Under the pieces are notes generated by a model. The model was not told the origin of the DNA, ran no database searches, and worked only from the letters and a program-made list of their open reading frames with translations. From positions 4,147-68,146 of the forward strand of contig NZ_DJDT01000372.1 of the NCBI RefSeq assembly GCF_002432345.1: DNA of 64,000 bases, read 5' to 3'. This DNA comes from Pedobacter sp. UBA5917. GTDB taxonomy: Bacteria; Bacteroidota; Bacteroidia; Sphingobacteriales; Sphingobacteriaceae. Position 1 is the stretch's first letter. Every line of letters begins with the position of its first letter. Both the position numbers and the translations under genes were made by a program. Positions 17,688 to 26,177 of the stretch are shown here, one piece after another.

Positions 17688-18362
17688 ATGCGTTTTGATA
17701 TTATAACCGTTATTCCAGGGTTGTTGGAAAGCCCTTTTGCCCATTCGATCCTACAGAGGGCACAAAAAAAAGGCATTGCCGAAATTGTTGTGCATAATTT
17801 AAGGGATTACTCTACACACAAACAAAAAAGTGTTGATGATTACCAGTACGGCGGCGGAAGTGGTATGGTAATGATGATCGAACCATTTGCCAACTGTATT
17901 GAAAAACTTCAATCGGAGCGCGAATACGATGAAATCATATTCATGAGTCCTGATGGCGTAACGCTTAACCAGAGCATCGCTAACGAACTATCGATCAAAA
18001 AGAATATCATTGTGCTGTGCGGCCATTATAAGGGCATAGATCAACGTATACGCGATATCTATGTGACCAGGGAGATTTCGGTAGGCGATTATGTTTTAAG
18101 CGGTGGTGAGCTTCCTGCGGCCATTGTAGTAGATGCCGTGGTACGTTTAATCCCTGGGGTTTTAAACGACGAAACCTCTGCCCTATCTGATAGTTTCCAG
18201 GGCGAGCTGCTTGATGCGCCTGTTTACACCCGTCCGGCCGATTGGCGCGGGCATAAAGTGCCTGATGTTTTATTGAGCGGCCACGAAGCGAAAGTAAACG
18301 AATGGAGGCACGAACAGGCTTTAGAGCGTACCAAACAACGCCGCCCCGATTTATTGGAATAG
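17688..18362 (+). CDS. trmD: tRNA (guanine-37-N1)-methyltransferase
   Basis: A 224-residue SPOUT methyltransferase that makes m1G37 in tRNAs and so prevents +1 frameshifting. Motifs are FDIITVIPG, the GGGSGMVMM loop, [12 protein letters not shown] and the trefoil-knot segment [16 protein letters not shown] with the catalytic Asp. The start has no Shine-Dalgarno sequence, in line with a near-leaderless message. In many relatives rplS follows directly; here 5.8 kb of other genes intervene. Confidence 0.97.
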   Translation: MRFDIITVIPGLLESPFAHSILQRAQKKGIAEIVVHNLRDYSTHKQKSVDDYQYGGGSGMVMMIEPFANCIEKLQSEREYDEIIFMSPDGVTLNQSIANELSIKKNIIVLCGHYKGIDQRIRDIYVTREISVGDYVLSGGELPAAIVVDAVVRLIPGVLNDETSALSDSFQGELLDAPVYTRPADWRGHKVPDVLLSGHEAKVNEWRHEQALERTKQRRPDLLE

Positions 18363-18400
18363 TATAACGTATTTTAAGACATTTATTTGATTTAAAGAAA

Positions 18401-18420
18401 AATACCCTTTAGTGGGTATT
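18401..18420. promoter_or_regulatory. Operator-like palindrome upstream of the WG-repeat gene
   Basis: AATACCC (18401-18407) and GGGTATT (18414-18420) form a perfect 7-base inverted repeat around six bases. The inner 18 bases recur with two changes at 22275-22292. No T-run follows, so a terminator is unlikely. A binding site for the LuxR-type regulator encoded nearby is a reasonable guess. Confidence 0.5.
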
Positions 18421-18470
18421 GCCTATGGTTTGTGCTTAACCCTATTTTGGAGGTTAGAAAGCACAGTCAC

Positions 18471-19760
18471 ATGAAAAGAATTTTCTATTTATTTTTAATT
18501 TGCTCAATAGCAGCAAAAAACGCATCCAGCCAGGATCTAAAACCCAAAAAGGTAAGTATATTTTACGGCTACGTAGATCAAAAAGGCATAACGGTTATAC
18601 CCTATCAGTTTAAAGAAGCATCAGAATTTTCTGAAGGACTTGCAAAAGTGGTAAAGGGCGAAAAAACAGGCTTTATCGATAAAACGGGAAAAACGGTTAT
18701 TCCATTCGAATATGATAGGGCATTCGATTTTTCTGAGGGTTTGGCAAAAGTAATGCTTAATGGCAAGGCCGGCTTTATCGATAAAAAGAACCAGTTAGTA
18801 ATACCCTATAGCTTTAGGGATGCAGGTAGTTTTAAGGAAGGACTGGCTATGGCTGTTAACGATAAAGTAGGCTTTATAGATAAAACAGGCAATGTTGTAA
18901 TTCCATATACTTATGATTCAGCAAAAGCCTTCAGCGAAGGTTTATCTTCAGTTTCTCTAAATAAAAAATCAGGATATATTGACAAAACGGGTAAAACTGT
19001 TATCAAATTCGGATACGACCGTGCCAATGCTTTCAGTGATGGCGTAGCTATTGTAGTTGTGGGTGGCAAATTTGGCGTTATTAACAAAACCGGAAAATTA
19101 GTTGTTCCAATGGATTACGTTGTGATATACAATTTTATTAACGGTGTTACGCAAGCTACCAAAACCGGTAAAATAGTTAATGGCGAGATTGAAGAGGCTA
19201 AATGGGCGCTTATTGATAAAATGGGGAAGGCATTGACCGATTTTAAATATGATGAGATATATGCTTTTGAAGAGGGTGATCTGGCGCTGGTGAAAATTGG
19301 AGATAAATACGGATATATCAACAGGCAGGGTAAAGAAGTGGTTGCGGTTAAATACGAGGGTATTCTTGGCTTCCGGTACGGGCTTAGTTTGGTGATGCTT
19401 GAAAACAAGTATGGGTATATCGACTATACAGGTAAAGTTGTAATAGATTTAAAATATGATGATGCCCGCGAGTTTTCTGAAGGCCTTGCTCCGGTTATGA
19501 TCGGTGATAAGTATGGATTTATCGATCAAACGGGTAAAGTAATCGTACCAATCAAATATGAAGGCACCGAGGGTTTTTCGGAAGGTTTGGCAAGTGTTCA
19601 GCTTGACGGAAAATCTGGTTATATCAATAAAGAAGGCAAGATAATTATTCCATTTAAGTACAAGAGTGCCTACCCTTTTACAGGTGGTAAGGCCCTAACT
19701 TTTGGTTTTAACGAAAAACATGTATATATCGATAGCAAGGGAAATGAGGTAAAACAATAA
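18471..19760 (+). CDS. Secreted WG-repeat protein
   Basis: The ATG at 18471 gives a signal peptide (MKRIFYLFLICSIAA...SSQ) and 429 residues. The mature protein is about eleven tandem WG repeats of roughly 34 residues, with the consensus GFIDKTGKVVIPFKYDxAxxFSEGLAxV, plus a C-terminal half repeat. WG repeats form beta-propeller-like or solenoid surfaces used for binding; no catalytic residue is seen. It lies immediately upstream of a two-component pair and downstream of a palindrome, so it may be a target of that system. Confidence 0.9.
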   Translation: MKRIFYLFLICSIAAKNASSQDLKPKKVSIFYGYVDQKGITVIPYQFKEASEFSEGLAKVVKGEKTGFIDKTGKTVIPFEYDRAFDFSEGLAKVMLNGKAGFIDKKNQLVIPYSFRDAGSFKEGLAMAVNDKVGFIDKTGNVVIPYTYDSAKAFSEGLSSVSLNKKSGYIDKTGKTVIKFGYDRANAFSDGVAIVVVGGKFGVINKTGKLVVPMDYVVIYNFINGVTQATKTGKIVNGEIEEAKWALIDKMGKALTDFKYDEIYAFEEGDLALVKIGDKYGYINRQGKEVVAVKYEGILGFRYGLSLVMLENKYGYIDYTGKVVIDLKYDDAREFSEGLAPVMIGDKYGFIDQTGKVIVPIKYEGTEGFSEGLASVQLDGKSGYINKEGKIIIPFKYKSAYPFTGGKALTFGFNEKHVYIDSKGNEVKQ

Positions 19761-19808
19761 TTTTTTTAGTGTAATATAGTTTACCATGTAAAATTAGAAA
19801 TTATTGTA

Positions 19809-19830
19809 AATAACCCATTGATGTGTTATT
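19809..19830. promoter_or_regulatory. Possible weak operator upstream of the regulator gene
   Basis: AATAAC (19809-19814) and GTTATT (19825-19830) form a 6-base inverted repeat around ten bases, 29 bases before the regulator start. It resembles the sites at 18401 and 22275 only loosely (AATAnCCC on the left side). Confidence 0.25.
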
Positions 19831-19859
19831 TTAGGAGAAACGCCTGCAACCTCCTAATT

Positions 19860-20495
19860 ATGTCCAAACGGATCGTTATTTGTGATGACCATTTACTTTT
19901 TTTAAACGGTGTATCCGAACTGCTTAAAAATACCGGAAAAGAATATGCTATATTTAAATTTAGCGATGTACACTCCTGCCGTCAGTATTTATTGCAAAAT
20001 ACAGCTGATGTGTTTATCTGCGATTTAAATATCAATCATTATGATGGTTTTCTGTTGCTCGAAGAATTAAAACTGCAATTACGATCTACCAAAACAATCA
20101 TTCTTACCGCTTATTATGAAGATTTTTTGATCCAAAAGGCAAAAAAGGCAGGTATAAATGCTTTCCTTAAGAAGGAAACCCCTGCCGAGGAGCTTATCCG
20201 TGTAATAGATGCTGAAACCGGAAGTGAGTTTTATACCAATAAGAACAATAAACAGGATACCAGTGCATATAGTGTAATGGATAAACCGATTATTAACAAG
20301 TTCAGGATATCGAAACAGGAAAAGGAAATTATCAAATTGATTATAAAGGGATTAACCAGTAAGGAAATCTCTAATATCTTATTTATTGCCAAAACCACAG
20401 TAGATACGCATAGAAAGAACATTTATAAAAAACTGGAAATCAGCAATAGCAGCTCGCTCATCAAATTTGCCCATGAGAATAACCTACTTCATTAG
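19860..20495 (+). CDS. LuxR/NarL-family response regulator
   Basis: The ATG at 19860 (MSKRIVICDDH) gives 211 residues. The receiver domain has acidic Asp9-Asp10, phospho-acceptor Asp55 (FICDLNINHYDG), Thr83 and Lys104. The C-terminal GerE/LuxR helix-turn-helix runs about 145-205 (SKQEKEIIKLIIKGLTSKEIS, then KTTVDTHRKNIYKKL). An AGGAG lies upstream, and TAGGAG/CTCCTA around 19832-19855 could fold over it. The 3' end overlaps the histidine kinase gene by 23 bases, so the two are a cognate, translationally coupled pair. Confidence 0.95.
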   Translation: MSKRIVICDDHLLFLNGVSELLKNTGKEYAIFKFSDVHSCRQYLLQNTADVFICDLNINHYDGFLLLEELKLQLRSTKTIILTAYYEDFLIQKAKKAGINAFLKKETPAEELIRVIDAETGSEFYTNKNNKQDTSAYSVMDKPIINKFRISKQEKEIIKLIIKGLTSKEISNILFIAKTTVDTHRKNIYKKLEISNSSSLIKFAHENNLLH

Positions 20496-22254
20496 CCTTC
20501 TGCTATGCTCCTGTTTCTCGTACGCACAATCCTTAAATAAACAACTGGTATTATCATCCAGCTATGTGGTAGACCACAATTCGTCCTTTACCCGGGCCGA
20601 TCTGCAACAGCAAAAACTTTACCCATTTAAACAGCACCAAAAGCTTAATATCGGCTATAATAAAAATGCCGCGGTATGGTGCAGGTTTATCCTTAAAAAT
20701 CCCAGTTCACTACAAAGCGTAAAAACCTGGTTATGCTTTAATAACAACCATATCGATAGCCTTACATGCTACGATGCAGGGCTTGCTACAACCATTGGCG
20801 ATAGAACGGTTGGCAAAAGTCCCTTTATCGAAACCCTTGCTTTTGAACTTAATCTGCGTCCGAACGAAAAAAAGTTGCTTTGGGTGAGGGTTAAAAAAGA
20901 AACGTCGTACCTTGATTTTTCTTACAGCCTGGAGAATCAGACCGATCTCGAAGCCAGATCTTCGCAGAAAATTGCCCTGACCTCTTTTTTTATCGGCATT
21001 GTTTTCCTGCTGCTGATGATCAATGGGATACTGTTCTTAATGACCAAAAAAAAGTTATACATTTATTACATCGGTTACTCGCTGCTTACTGCCTGTTATG
21101 CGGCAATAACCACCAATTTTGCCAAATATGTGCTTTTTCCCGAGTTTAGGTTTTTTAGCGAAGGACGGGTGTATACTGGGGCACTTTGGTACATCGCCTT
21201 AAGCATTTTTTTGGATCACTTTTTAAACTTAAAACAAAACCAGCCGGTTAAGCATAAGGCTGTAATTGTATTAAATGCCATCAACTTAATCTTTGTTGTA
21301 ATTTCGATTCTGTTACTGTTTTTTTACCGCGATTTCGAATTCCGCTATTTTTTCGTACTTGGTTATGCGGTTTTCCTCAGTTCGTTCGTGCTGTTGTTCT
21401 GGGCCTCGCTGGCGCATTTAAAAATAGAACGTACCCAGGGTATTTATTCGCTGGTTGCTTTTTTACCACAGTTGGTTTGGGGTACCTGCCTGATCTTAAA
21501 AACCTTCAAAATCATCCCCTATTCGCTTGGCGATAATTGGATGTTGTTCATCAGTTTGTACGAGGTGTTTTTGTTCGGTTATGTTTTATCGAGGAATTAC
21601 ATCGAAATTTTCTTAAAAAACAACCAGTTGATGCAGGAGGTAATTTTTGAAAAGGAAAGTTCTTTAAAAACGATTAATGAAGTGCAGCTCCGCGAACGGA
21701 GGAACATTGCCAACATTATCCACGATAGGCTTGGAAGTAAGATTGCCCACATCCTCCACCTTTTCGATATGAAAAACACGGGTTTGGCCAAACAGACTAT
21801 CGGCGAACTGGCAGAGGATATCAGGGATATTTCGCATAAAATACTTCCGAAAGCCCTGGATGACGGTGCTTTGGTTGCGAGTGTGCAGAGCCAGCTGGTA
21901 AGTTTAAATGCCGGTTTAAACGGAACAAGGGTTGAACTTTTCTGCTACGATTTTCCCGAGAAAATAAAGGAGCCATGGGTTTACGACCTGTATCTGATTA
22001 CGCTCGAAATTATCAATAATGCTATAAAGCATGGACATTCTAATCTGATTACACTCGAATTTTATCAGTACAGCAGCCACTATCATTTTCAGTTTGTGGA
22101 TGATGGAATTGGATTTGATGTACATGCGACCAACAAAGGTTTTGGGCTGAATAATATCGAAAAGCGGATAAATTACTATAAAGGCAGTTTCGAAATCAAC
22201 AGCGTTAAAAACGAAGGCACCATCATCCAGATCAACATCCCGATCCACGGCTGA
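20473..22254 (+). CDS. 7TMR-DISM sensor histidine kinase
   Basis: The ATG at 20473 starts a signal peptide (MRITYFISLLLCSCFSYAQ), giving 593 residues; the TTG at 20467 is a worse choice. An extracytoplasmic 7TMR-DISMED2-type beta domain (about 25-165) is followed by seven membrane helices (about 175-380). Next comes a short coiled coil, a HisKA_3-like helix with His417 in NIIHDRLGSKIAH, and a HATPase domain (INNAIKHGH, VDDGIGFD, GFGLNNIEKR). It should phosphorylate the overlapping LuxR-type regulator. The ligand is unknown; some DISMED2 domains are thought to bind carbohydrates. Confidence 0.93.
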   Translation: MRITYFISLLLCSCFSYAQSLNKQLVLSSSYVVDHNSSFTRADLQQQKLYPFKQHQKLNIGYNKNAAVWCRFILKNPSSLQSVKTWLCFNNNHIDSLTCYDAGLATTIGDRTVGKSPFIETLAFELNLRPNEKKLLWVRVKKETSYLDFSYSLENQTDLEARSSQKIALTSFFIGIVFLLLMINGILFLMTKKKLYIYYIGYSLLTACYAAITTNFAKYVLFPEFRFFSEGRVYTGALWYIALSIFLDHFLNLKQNQPVKHKAVIVLNAINLIFVVISILLLFFYRDFEFRYFFVLGYAVFLSSFVLLFWASLAHLKIERTQGIYSLVAFLPQLVWGTCLILKTFKIIPYSLGDNWMLFISLYEVFLFGYVLSRNYIEIFLKNNQLMQEVIFEKESSLKTINEVQLRERRNIANIIHDRLGSKIAHILHLFDMKNTGLAKQTIGELAEDIRDISHKILPKALDDGALVASVQSQLVSLNAGLNGTRVELFCYDFPEKIKEPWVYDLYLITLEIINNAIKHGHSNLITLEFYQYSSHYHFQFVDDGIGFDVHATNKGFGLNNIEKRINYYKGSFEINSVKNEGTIIQINIPIHG

Positions 22255-22274
22255 TCACACTCCTCTTCTAAAAT

Positions 22275-22292
22275 ATACCCTTAATTGGGTAT
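22275..22292. promoter_or_regulatory. Operator-like palindrome, second copy
   Basis: ATACCC (22275-22280) and GGGTAT (22287-22292) around TTAATT match 16 of 18 bases of the site at 18402-18419. It sits 90 bases before the secreted-protein gene at 22383 and is not followed by a T-run. Confidence 0.5.
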
Positions 22293-22382
22293 TCTACACC
22301 AACAGGGCTTGCGTTATTTTTACGGTACAATACAGCAAAAGCCTTGGCCAATAGTGGAAATAAAGGCATTAAATCTTCTGTT

Positions 22383-22907
22383 ATGATACACCACCCTAAA
22401 TCCTTTCTTCTTATCATCTTTTTCGTTATTCCTGTTTTTTGTTGTGCTCAGATTAATTTCGACAACGGATCACTCAAGTCGCTTAGCCAGATGGCTACAC
22501 AGTGTACCTATGTTTTAGTAAAGGAAACGACAAAAGGAGAAGGTATAACTTCAGTATCTGATACTATCGACCGTAATGGTAATAAACTGGTCATGTTTAG
22601 TGTTAAGGTCGGCGTACGGATGCACTATTTGTTTTCGGCCAAAAATAAAAAACTGATCTATTCGCGCATGGACGTTCCCAAAATTTACTTTGCAAATTTT
22701 GCCCCGATGTTTGAAGAACTGACTCAAAAAGGTTTTGAAAAAACGGTTACCAAACGATGGGCAGTTACTGATAAGCCCATGGCAGTTAGCTATCAGCATA
22801 AAGATTACCCTTTGGAATTCTTTATATACGATGTTTACGATAACGTGGCCAACATCATTATTTTCAATAAGGAATTTGGAAGTCTTGACAATTTTGAATT
22901 AAAATAA
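22383..22907 (+). CDS. Secreted protein of unknown function
   Basis: I do not recognise this 174-residue protein. The ATG at 22383 gives a signal peptide (MIHHPKSFLLIIFFVIPVFCCAQ), which is preferred over the one at 22344. The mature part is mixed alpha/beta with no known catalytic motif. An ATACCC/GGGTAT palindrome lies upstream, and the gene follows the histidine kinase by 128 bases, so co-regulation with the two-component system is possible. Confidence 0.7.
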   Translation: MIHHPKSFLLIIFFVIPVFCCAQINFDNGSLKSLSQMATQCTYVLVKETTKGEGITSVSDTIDRNGNKLVMFSVKVGVRMHYLFSAKNKKLIYSRMDVPKIYFANFAPMFEELTQKGFEKTVTKRWAVTDKPMAVSYQHKDYPLEFFIYDVYDNVANIIIFNKEFGSLDNFELK

Positions 22908-22934
22908 TCCACAAAAACGATAAACAAAAAATAT

Positions 22935-23405
22935 ATGAAAAATGTAACAATCCTGCTTTTGTTCTGCAGTTCTTTTGCCTTTGGACAAACCACTTTCGAG
23001 AACAAGAAATTAGCCCTTTTAAACGATATTTTTTATAATACCTCAAAGCAGAACATTAGCGCGTTTATGAAAGATAAAGGCTTCGAACAAGGTGATATTG
23101 AAGAAGGGGAAGGCGATGTTAAAGTAATATTGGCCTTTAAGTCTAAACTTGATATAATGGAGGTATCGTATGCAAAAAACGATAAGATTTCGACTATTGT
23201 CTGCATTTTCTCGGGAGCCATTAATGTTCCGTTTATTGAGATGGAGCTAAAAAATAAAGGTTATACTGCTAAAATGGTCAAACAATCCATAGATGGCGAG
23301 CCGGTTAATAAGAACATCTGGAGCAAATCCGGAACGAAGTTCAATTTTGTTACCTATGCTGATGAAAAAGAGAAAATTGGTGTTTTAGGTTATGGCGTGT
23401 ATTAA
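22935..23405 (+). CDS. Small secreted protein of unknown function
   Basis: A 156-residue protein with a clear signal peptide (MKNVTILLLFCSSFAFGQ). The mature part has a helix with FMKDKGF and then beta strands; the end reads IGVLGYGVY. It lies 27 bases after the previous secreted-protein gene and is probably in one transcript with it. No family is recognised. Confidence 0.7.
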   Translation: MKNVTILLLFCSSFAFGQTTFENKKLALLNDIFYNTSKQNISAFMKDKGFEQGDIEEGEGDVKVILAFKSKLDIMEVSYAKNDKISTIVCIFSGAINVPFIEMELKNKGYTAKMVKQSIDGEPVNKNIWSKSGTKFNFVTYADEKEKIGVLGYGVY

Positions 23406-23441
23406 CACCAGTGTTAAAATTCTATTCTGGTTACCCTAAAA

Positions 23442-23936
23442 ATGAAACTTAAAGGCGCTGAAAAGCAATTCTGGTGGCATTTTGCCCATATTACTGATTC
23501 AAAACAGATACCAACGGAATTGCCGGGTTTTACCAGCATCGATTCTACTGATGATGATGAGTATATCGCCATGCTTCTTGCAAAGGTTTCTGTTATGCAG
23601 AGCATCTATCTCAAAGAAACGAATGTGACGGATGAAGGGGTAAAACTGATCAGTAATGTTAAGCAGCTTAAACACCTTACCCTGATGAAACATGAGCATA
23701 TTACTAAAGCGAGCCTTCCTTACATTAACAGATTAACCGAGCTGGAATACCTTGATGTTTGGAAGACCCAAATCCACCTGGAAGATTTAACCGTGCTTAC
23801 AGACCTTAAAAATCTTAAAGAACTGCATATTTCGGCACATGATGAAGGTGTAGAAATGGATCGTGATGTTATTCTGGAAAAAATAATAAAAGCAGAAGAA
23901 ACACTGCCAAATTGTATAATTTATGCCTCCTCATAA
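23442..23936 (+). CDS. Leucine-rich-repeat protein, cytoplasmic
   Basis: A 164-residue protein without signal peptide. Residues about 55-145 form three to four leucine-rich repeats of the pattern LKxLxLxxxxITxxxL (KQLKHLTLMKHEHITKASL, then TELEYLDVWKTQIH, then KNLKELHIS). Such short LRR proteins bind other proteins. It follows the previous gene by 36 bases and ends the inserted block before rplS. Confidence 0.75.
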   Translation: MKLKGAEKQFWWHFAHITDSKQIPTELPGFTSIDSTDDDEYIAMLLAKVSVMQSIYLKETNVTDEGVKLISNVKQLKHLTLMKHEHITKASLPYINRLTELEYLDVWKTQIHLEDLTVLTDLKNLKELHISAHDEGVEMDRDVILEKIIKAEETLPNCIIYASS

Positions 23937-24110
23937 ATTGTTGGGTTTAACACTATGCCAATAATGTTTTACTATTAAAATTTATAAAAGGCTTGCAGAT
24001 TGGTGTTCTCTTGACCTTTTGGAATAGAAGCATTTAAGCCTGCCGAATGTGGAATTCATAAAGATTGTGGAAAAAATTAAAATAGGTTTTTTTATATGAA
24101 AAAAAATCCC

Positions 24111-24118
24111 TAATATTG
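24111..24118 (+). promoter_or_regulatory. Probable -7 box of rplS
   Basis: TAATATTG differs from TAnnTTTG at one base and lies 47 bases before the rplS start, after an AT-rich gap of 229 bases. An own promoter is needed here because rplS is far from trmD. Confidence 0.45.
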
Positions 24119-24165
24119 CAATCCGATTTTCAAGGTAAAGAAAGTTGGTTTAATAGCTTAAAATC

Positions 24166-24513
24166 ATGGATTTAGTAAAATTTGTTGAAGAGCAGGCCAT
24201 CGCGAAAAAAGATTATCCTGCGTTCAAGTCTGGCGATACAGTGAGCGTACACTATAAAATTCGCGAAGGTAATAAAGAACGTGTTCAAATTTACCAAGGT
24301 GTTGTAATACAACGTAACAGTGCAGGTGCTAATGAAACCTTCACCGTACGTAAAATGAGCAACGGCGTTGGTGTTGAGCGTATTTTCCCTTTTAGTTCTC
24401 CAAACATTGAGAAAGTAGAAGTGAATAGCTATGGTAAAGTTCGTAGAGCGAAATTGTTCTATTTACGTGCTTTAACTGGTAAAGCTGCTCGTATCAAATC
24501 TTTGAGAAAATAA
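24166..24513 (+). CDS. rplS: 50S ribosomal protein bL19
   Basis: A 115-residue bL19 located at the subunit interface. The family core is [31 protein letters not shown], followed by [19 protein letters not shown] and RRAKLFYLR. Length matches the family. It is detached from rpsP-rimM-trmD, with its own upstream gap and a following terminator. Confidence 0.98.
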   Translation: MDLVKFVEEQAIAKKDYPAFKSGDTVSVHYKIREGNKERVQIYQGVVIQRNSAGANETFTVRKMSNGVGVERIFPFSSPNIEKVEVNSYGKVRRAKLFYLRALTGKAARIKSLRK

Positions 24514-24535
24514 TATTCTTTATTATAAGATATAG

Positions 24536-24566
24536 CCTTCACGATTAATTTCGTGGAGGTTTTTTT
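24536..24566 (+). terminator. Terminator after rplS
   Basis: Nine-base stem with one G-T pair (24536-24544 with 24551-24559), six-base loop, then seven T's at 24560-24566. It directly adjoins the promoter box of the next gene. Confidence 0.88.
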
Positions 24567-24571
24567 GTTTA

Positions 24572-24579
24572 TACCTTTG
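24572..24579 (+). promoter_or_regulatory. -7 promoter box of mscS, four bases from the start codon
   Basis: TACCTTTG, the same octamer and the same four-base distance to ATG as at trmD, directly after the rplS terminator. A leaderless or near-leaderless mRNA is implied. Confidence 0.6.
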
Positions 24580-24583
24580 CTAA

Positions 24584-25759
24584 ATGTTAGATTCTGCTTT
24601 TTTCGACCAGGTTTTTTGGGGCAATACCGTAAAAGCCTATTTCCTTTTCGGAGGGATACTTTTTTTAGGCCTTATATTTAAAAATATTTTTTCCAAGCTG
24701 TTAAGCCGTTTACTGTTTAAGCTTTTCAGCAATTTTTCGAGCCAATCGCATAACGATGCTTTTGTGGCCCTGTTGGTAAAACCGATAGAGATTTTTATCC
24801 TGCTATCCACCATTTATCTTTCGATTAACCAGCTAAAACATCCTTTGGAAGTTACGGTGTACCACTACAGTAAACTGATCGGTAAAACGAAAGAACTGAT
24901 CCCGGTAAGTATTGGCGATTGTGTAGACCGGATTTTCCTTTTTATGATTATCCTATCCTTCTTTTGGATTATTTTAAGGATAATCGATTTTATCAGCCAT
25001 GTGTTATTGTATAAGGCTTCACTCACCGAAAATAAGGCTGATGATCAATTGGTGCCTTTTTTAAAGGAACTTTTTAAAACCATCATAATCTTCATTGGCT
25101 TTTTTACGCTTTTGGGCTTTGTTTTTGAGGTTAACGTGCTCACACTGATCACCGGACTGGGTATTGGTGGTATTGCGATTGCTTTGGCTGCAAAAGAAAG
25201 TTTAGAAAACCTGATCGGATCATTTACGATCTTTTTAGACAAACCGTTTACGGTTGGCGATCTGGTAAAGGTTGATGGAGTTGAAGGAACCGTAGAAAAA
25301 GTAGGTTTTAGGAGCACGAGGATCAGGACATCCGAAAAAACAATGGCTACCCTACCCAATAGGGGCATGATTGATGGGGTACTGGAGAACCTCTCTTTAA
25401 GGAACTCGCGTAAAGTTTCTTTTATTATTGGGCTTACCTACGAAACGAGTTCCAATTCATTAAGAAAAATTATAACCGAAATACAGGATCATATCAATAA
25501 TCATCAGGGTACAAGTAATGATGGGAACGCATCTTTCAAAAGCTTTGGCGATTCGGGACTGAATGTAGAGGTTAACTATTTTGTAACGGAGTTAAGTTAT
25601 GCCGAGTTTCTAAAAATCAGACAGGAAATCAACCTGGAGATTATGGACATCGTAATCCGGAATAAATCAGATTTTGCCTATCCAACGCAGCGTTTGATCA
25701 GCGATAGACCGGTAGATCATGGTGATAAAGAAGAAGTGGGTAATGATGCTACTGATTAA
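24584..25759 (+). CDS. MscS-family mechanosensitive ion channel
   Basis: A 391-residue inner-membrane channel opened by membrane tension under hypo-osmotic shock. Four N-terminal hydrophobic segments (near 10-30, 55-80, 115-145, 165-185) precede the pore helix LITGLGIGGIAIALAAKES (about 188-206). The MscS beta domain follows, with FLDKPFTVGDLVKV, VEKVGFRSTRIRT and LPNRGMIDG. The C-terminal cytoplasmic vestibule ends in an acidic tail. It is longer than E. coli MscS (286 residues) because of extra N-terminal membrane helices. Confidence 0.95.
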   Translation: MLDSAFFDQVFWGNTVKAYFLFGGILFLGLIFKNIFSKLLSRLLFKLFSNFSSQSHNDAFVALLVKPIEIFILLSTIYLSINQLKHPLEVTVYHYSKLIGKTKELIPVSIGDCVDRIFLFMIILSFFWIILRIIDFISHVLLYKASLTENKADDQLVPFLKELFKTIIIFIGFFTLLGFVFEVNVLTLITGLGIGGIAIALAAKESLENLIGSFTIFLDKPFTVGDLVKVDGVEGTVEKVGFRSTRIRTSEKTMATLPNRGMIDGVLENLSLRNSRKVSFIIGLTYETSSNSLRKIITEIQDHINNHQGTSNDGNASFKSFGDSGLNVEVNYFVTELSYAEFLKIRQEINLEIMDIVIRNKSDFAYPTQRLISDRPVDHGDKEEVGNDATD

Positions 25760-26122
25760 TCAGAAGAAGTTAGGAGGCTCATTAGATGGATCCGTCACCC
25801 TGAATTTATTTCAGGGTCTTTCATGCTAAAAAGATGCTTTAATCCGTGGTCTGCGTTCTCACAGAGCACAGCATCGTTTAATGAAAGGCTTGTAAATGGA
25901 CAATATAAGTGGATATTAACTTATCTCATTTTTTGGAAAGCAAGGCTTGTGACAGTGATTAATGTGTGCCCCTGCTATCCACTCCAAGTCCTCTCCCGAT
26001 GAAGGATCTGGATGCGGGCTTTCCGTTACTATCAGGTTTAGGGGGCAACTTTTGGGTTTCAAATCTTTGACGCCTATATCTGCGTTTCTACAGGACAACG
26101 GATGAAATATGATTATAAAAAC
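25760..26122. other. Gap with a short palindromic repeat and a GC-rich dispersed element
   Basis: The plus-strand half holds a palindrome, ACCCTGA (25797-25803) with TCAGGGT (25811-25817), which belongs to the family at 16493. From about 25968 to 26060, read on the minus strand, lies a GC-rich segment resembling 48705-48775. An open frame of 83 codons covers it on the minus strand but has no protein-like features. Confidence 0.55.
25968..26060 (-). repeat. GC-rich dispersed element, copy A
   Basis: Read on the minus strand it contains TAAACCTGAT, then AAAGCCCGCA, then GAGGACTTGGAG and GGATAGC. The order and spacing resemble those at 48705-48775 on the plus strand. The copies differ by point changes and by about ten bases of indel. 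Function unknown. Confidence 0.6.
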
Positions 26123-26161
26123 AAAAAGCCGTCCCGATTTTACATCGGGACGGCTTTTTTT
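26123..26161. terminator. Bidirectional terminator next to psd
   Basis: Perfect 12-base GC-rich stem (26127-26138 with 26144-26155) and five-base loop, flanked by A's on the left (26123-26127) and T's on the right (26156-26161). It works for the minus-strand psd, which ends 16 bases away, and for any plus-strand read-through. Confidence 0.92.
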
Positions 26162-26177
26162 ATGCATTTAATATCTT

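Noticed and set aside
18471..19760. DNA-level tandem repeat
   Set aside because: The repetition is of WG protein units; the nucleotide sequence of the units has diverged widely, so there is no recent DNA expansion.
25916..26167. Open frame of 83 codons on the minus strand
   Set aside because: It runs through a terminator and the GC-rich dispersed element, and has no protein-like pattern or promoter.
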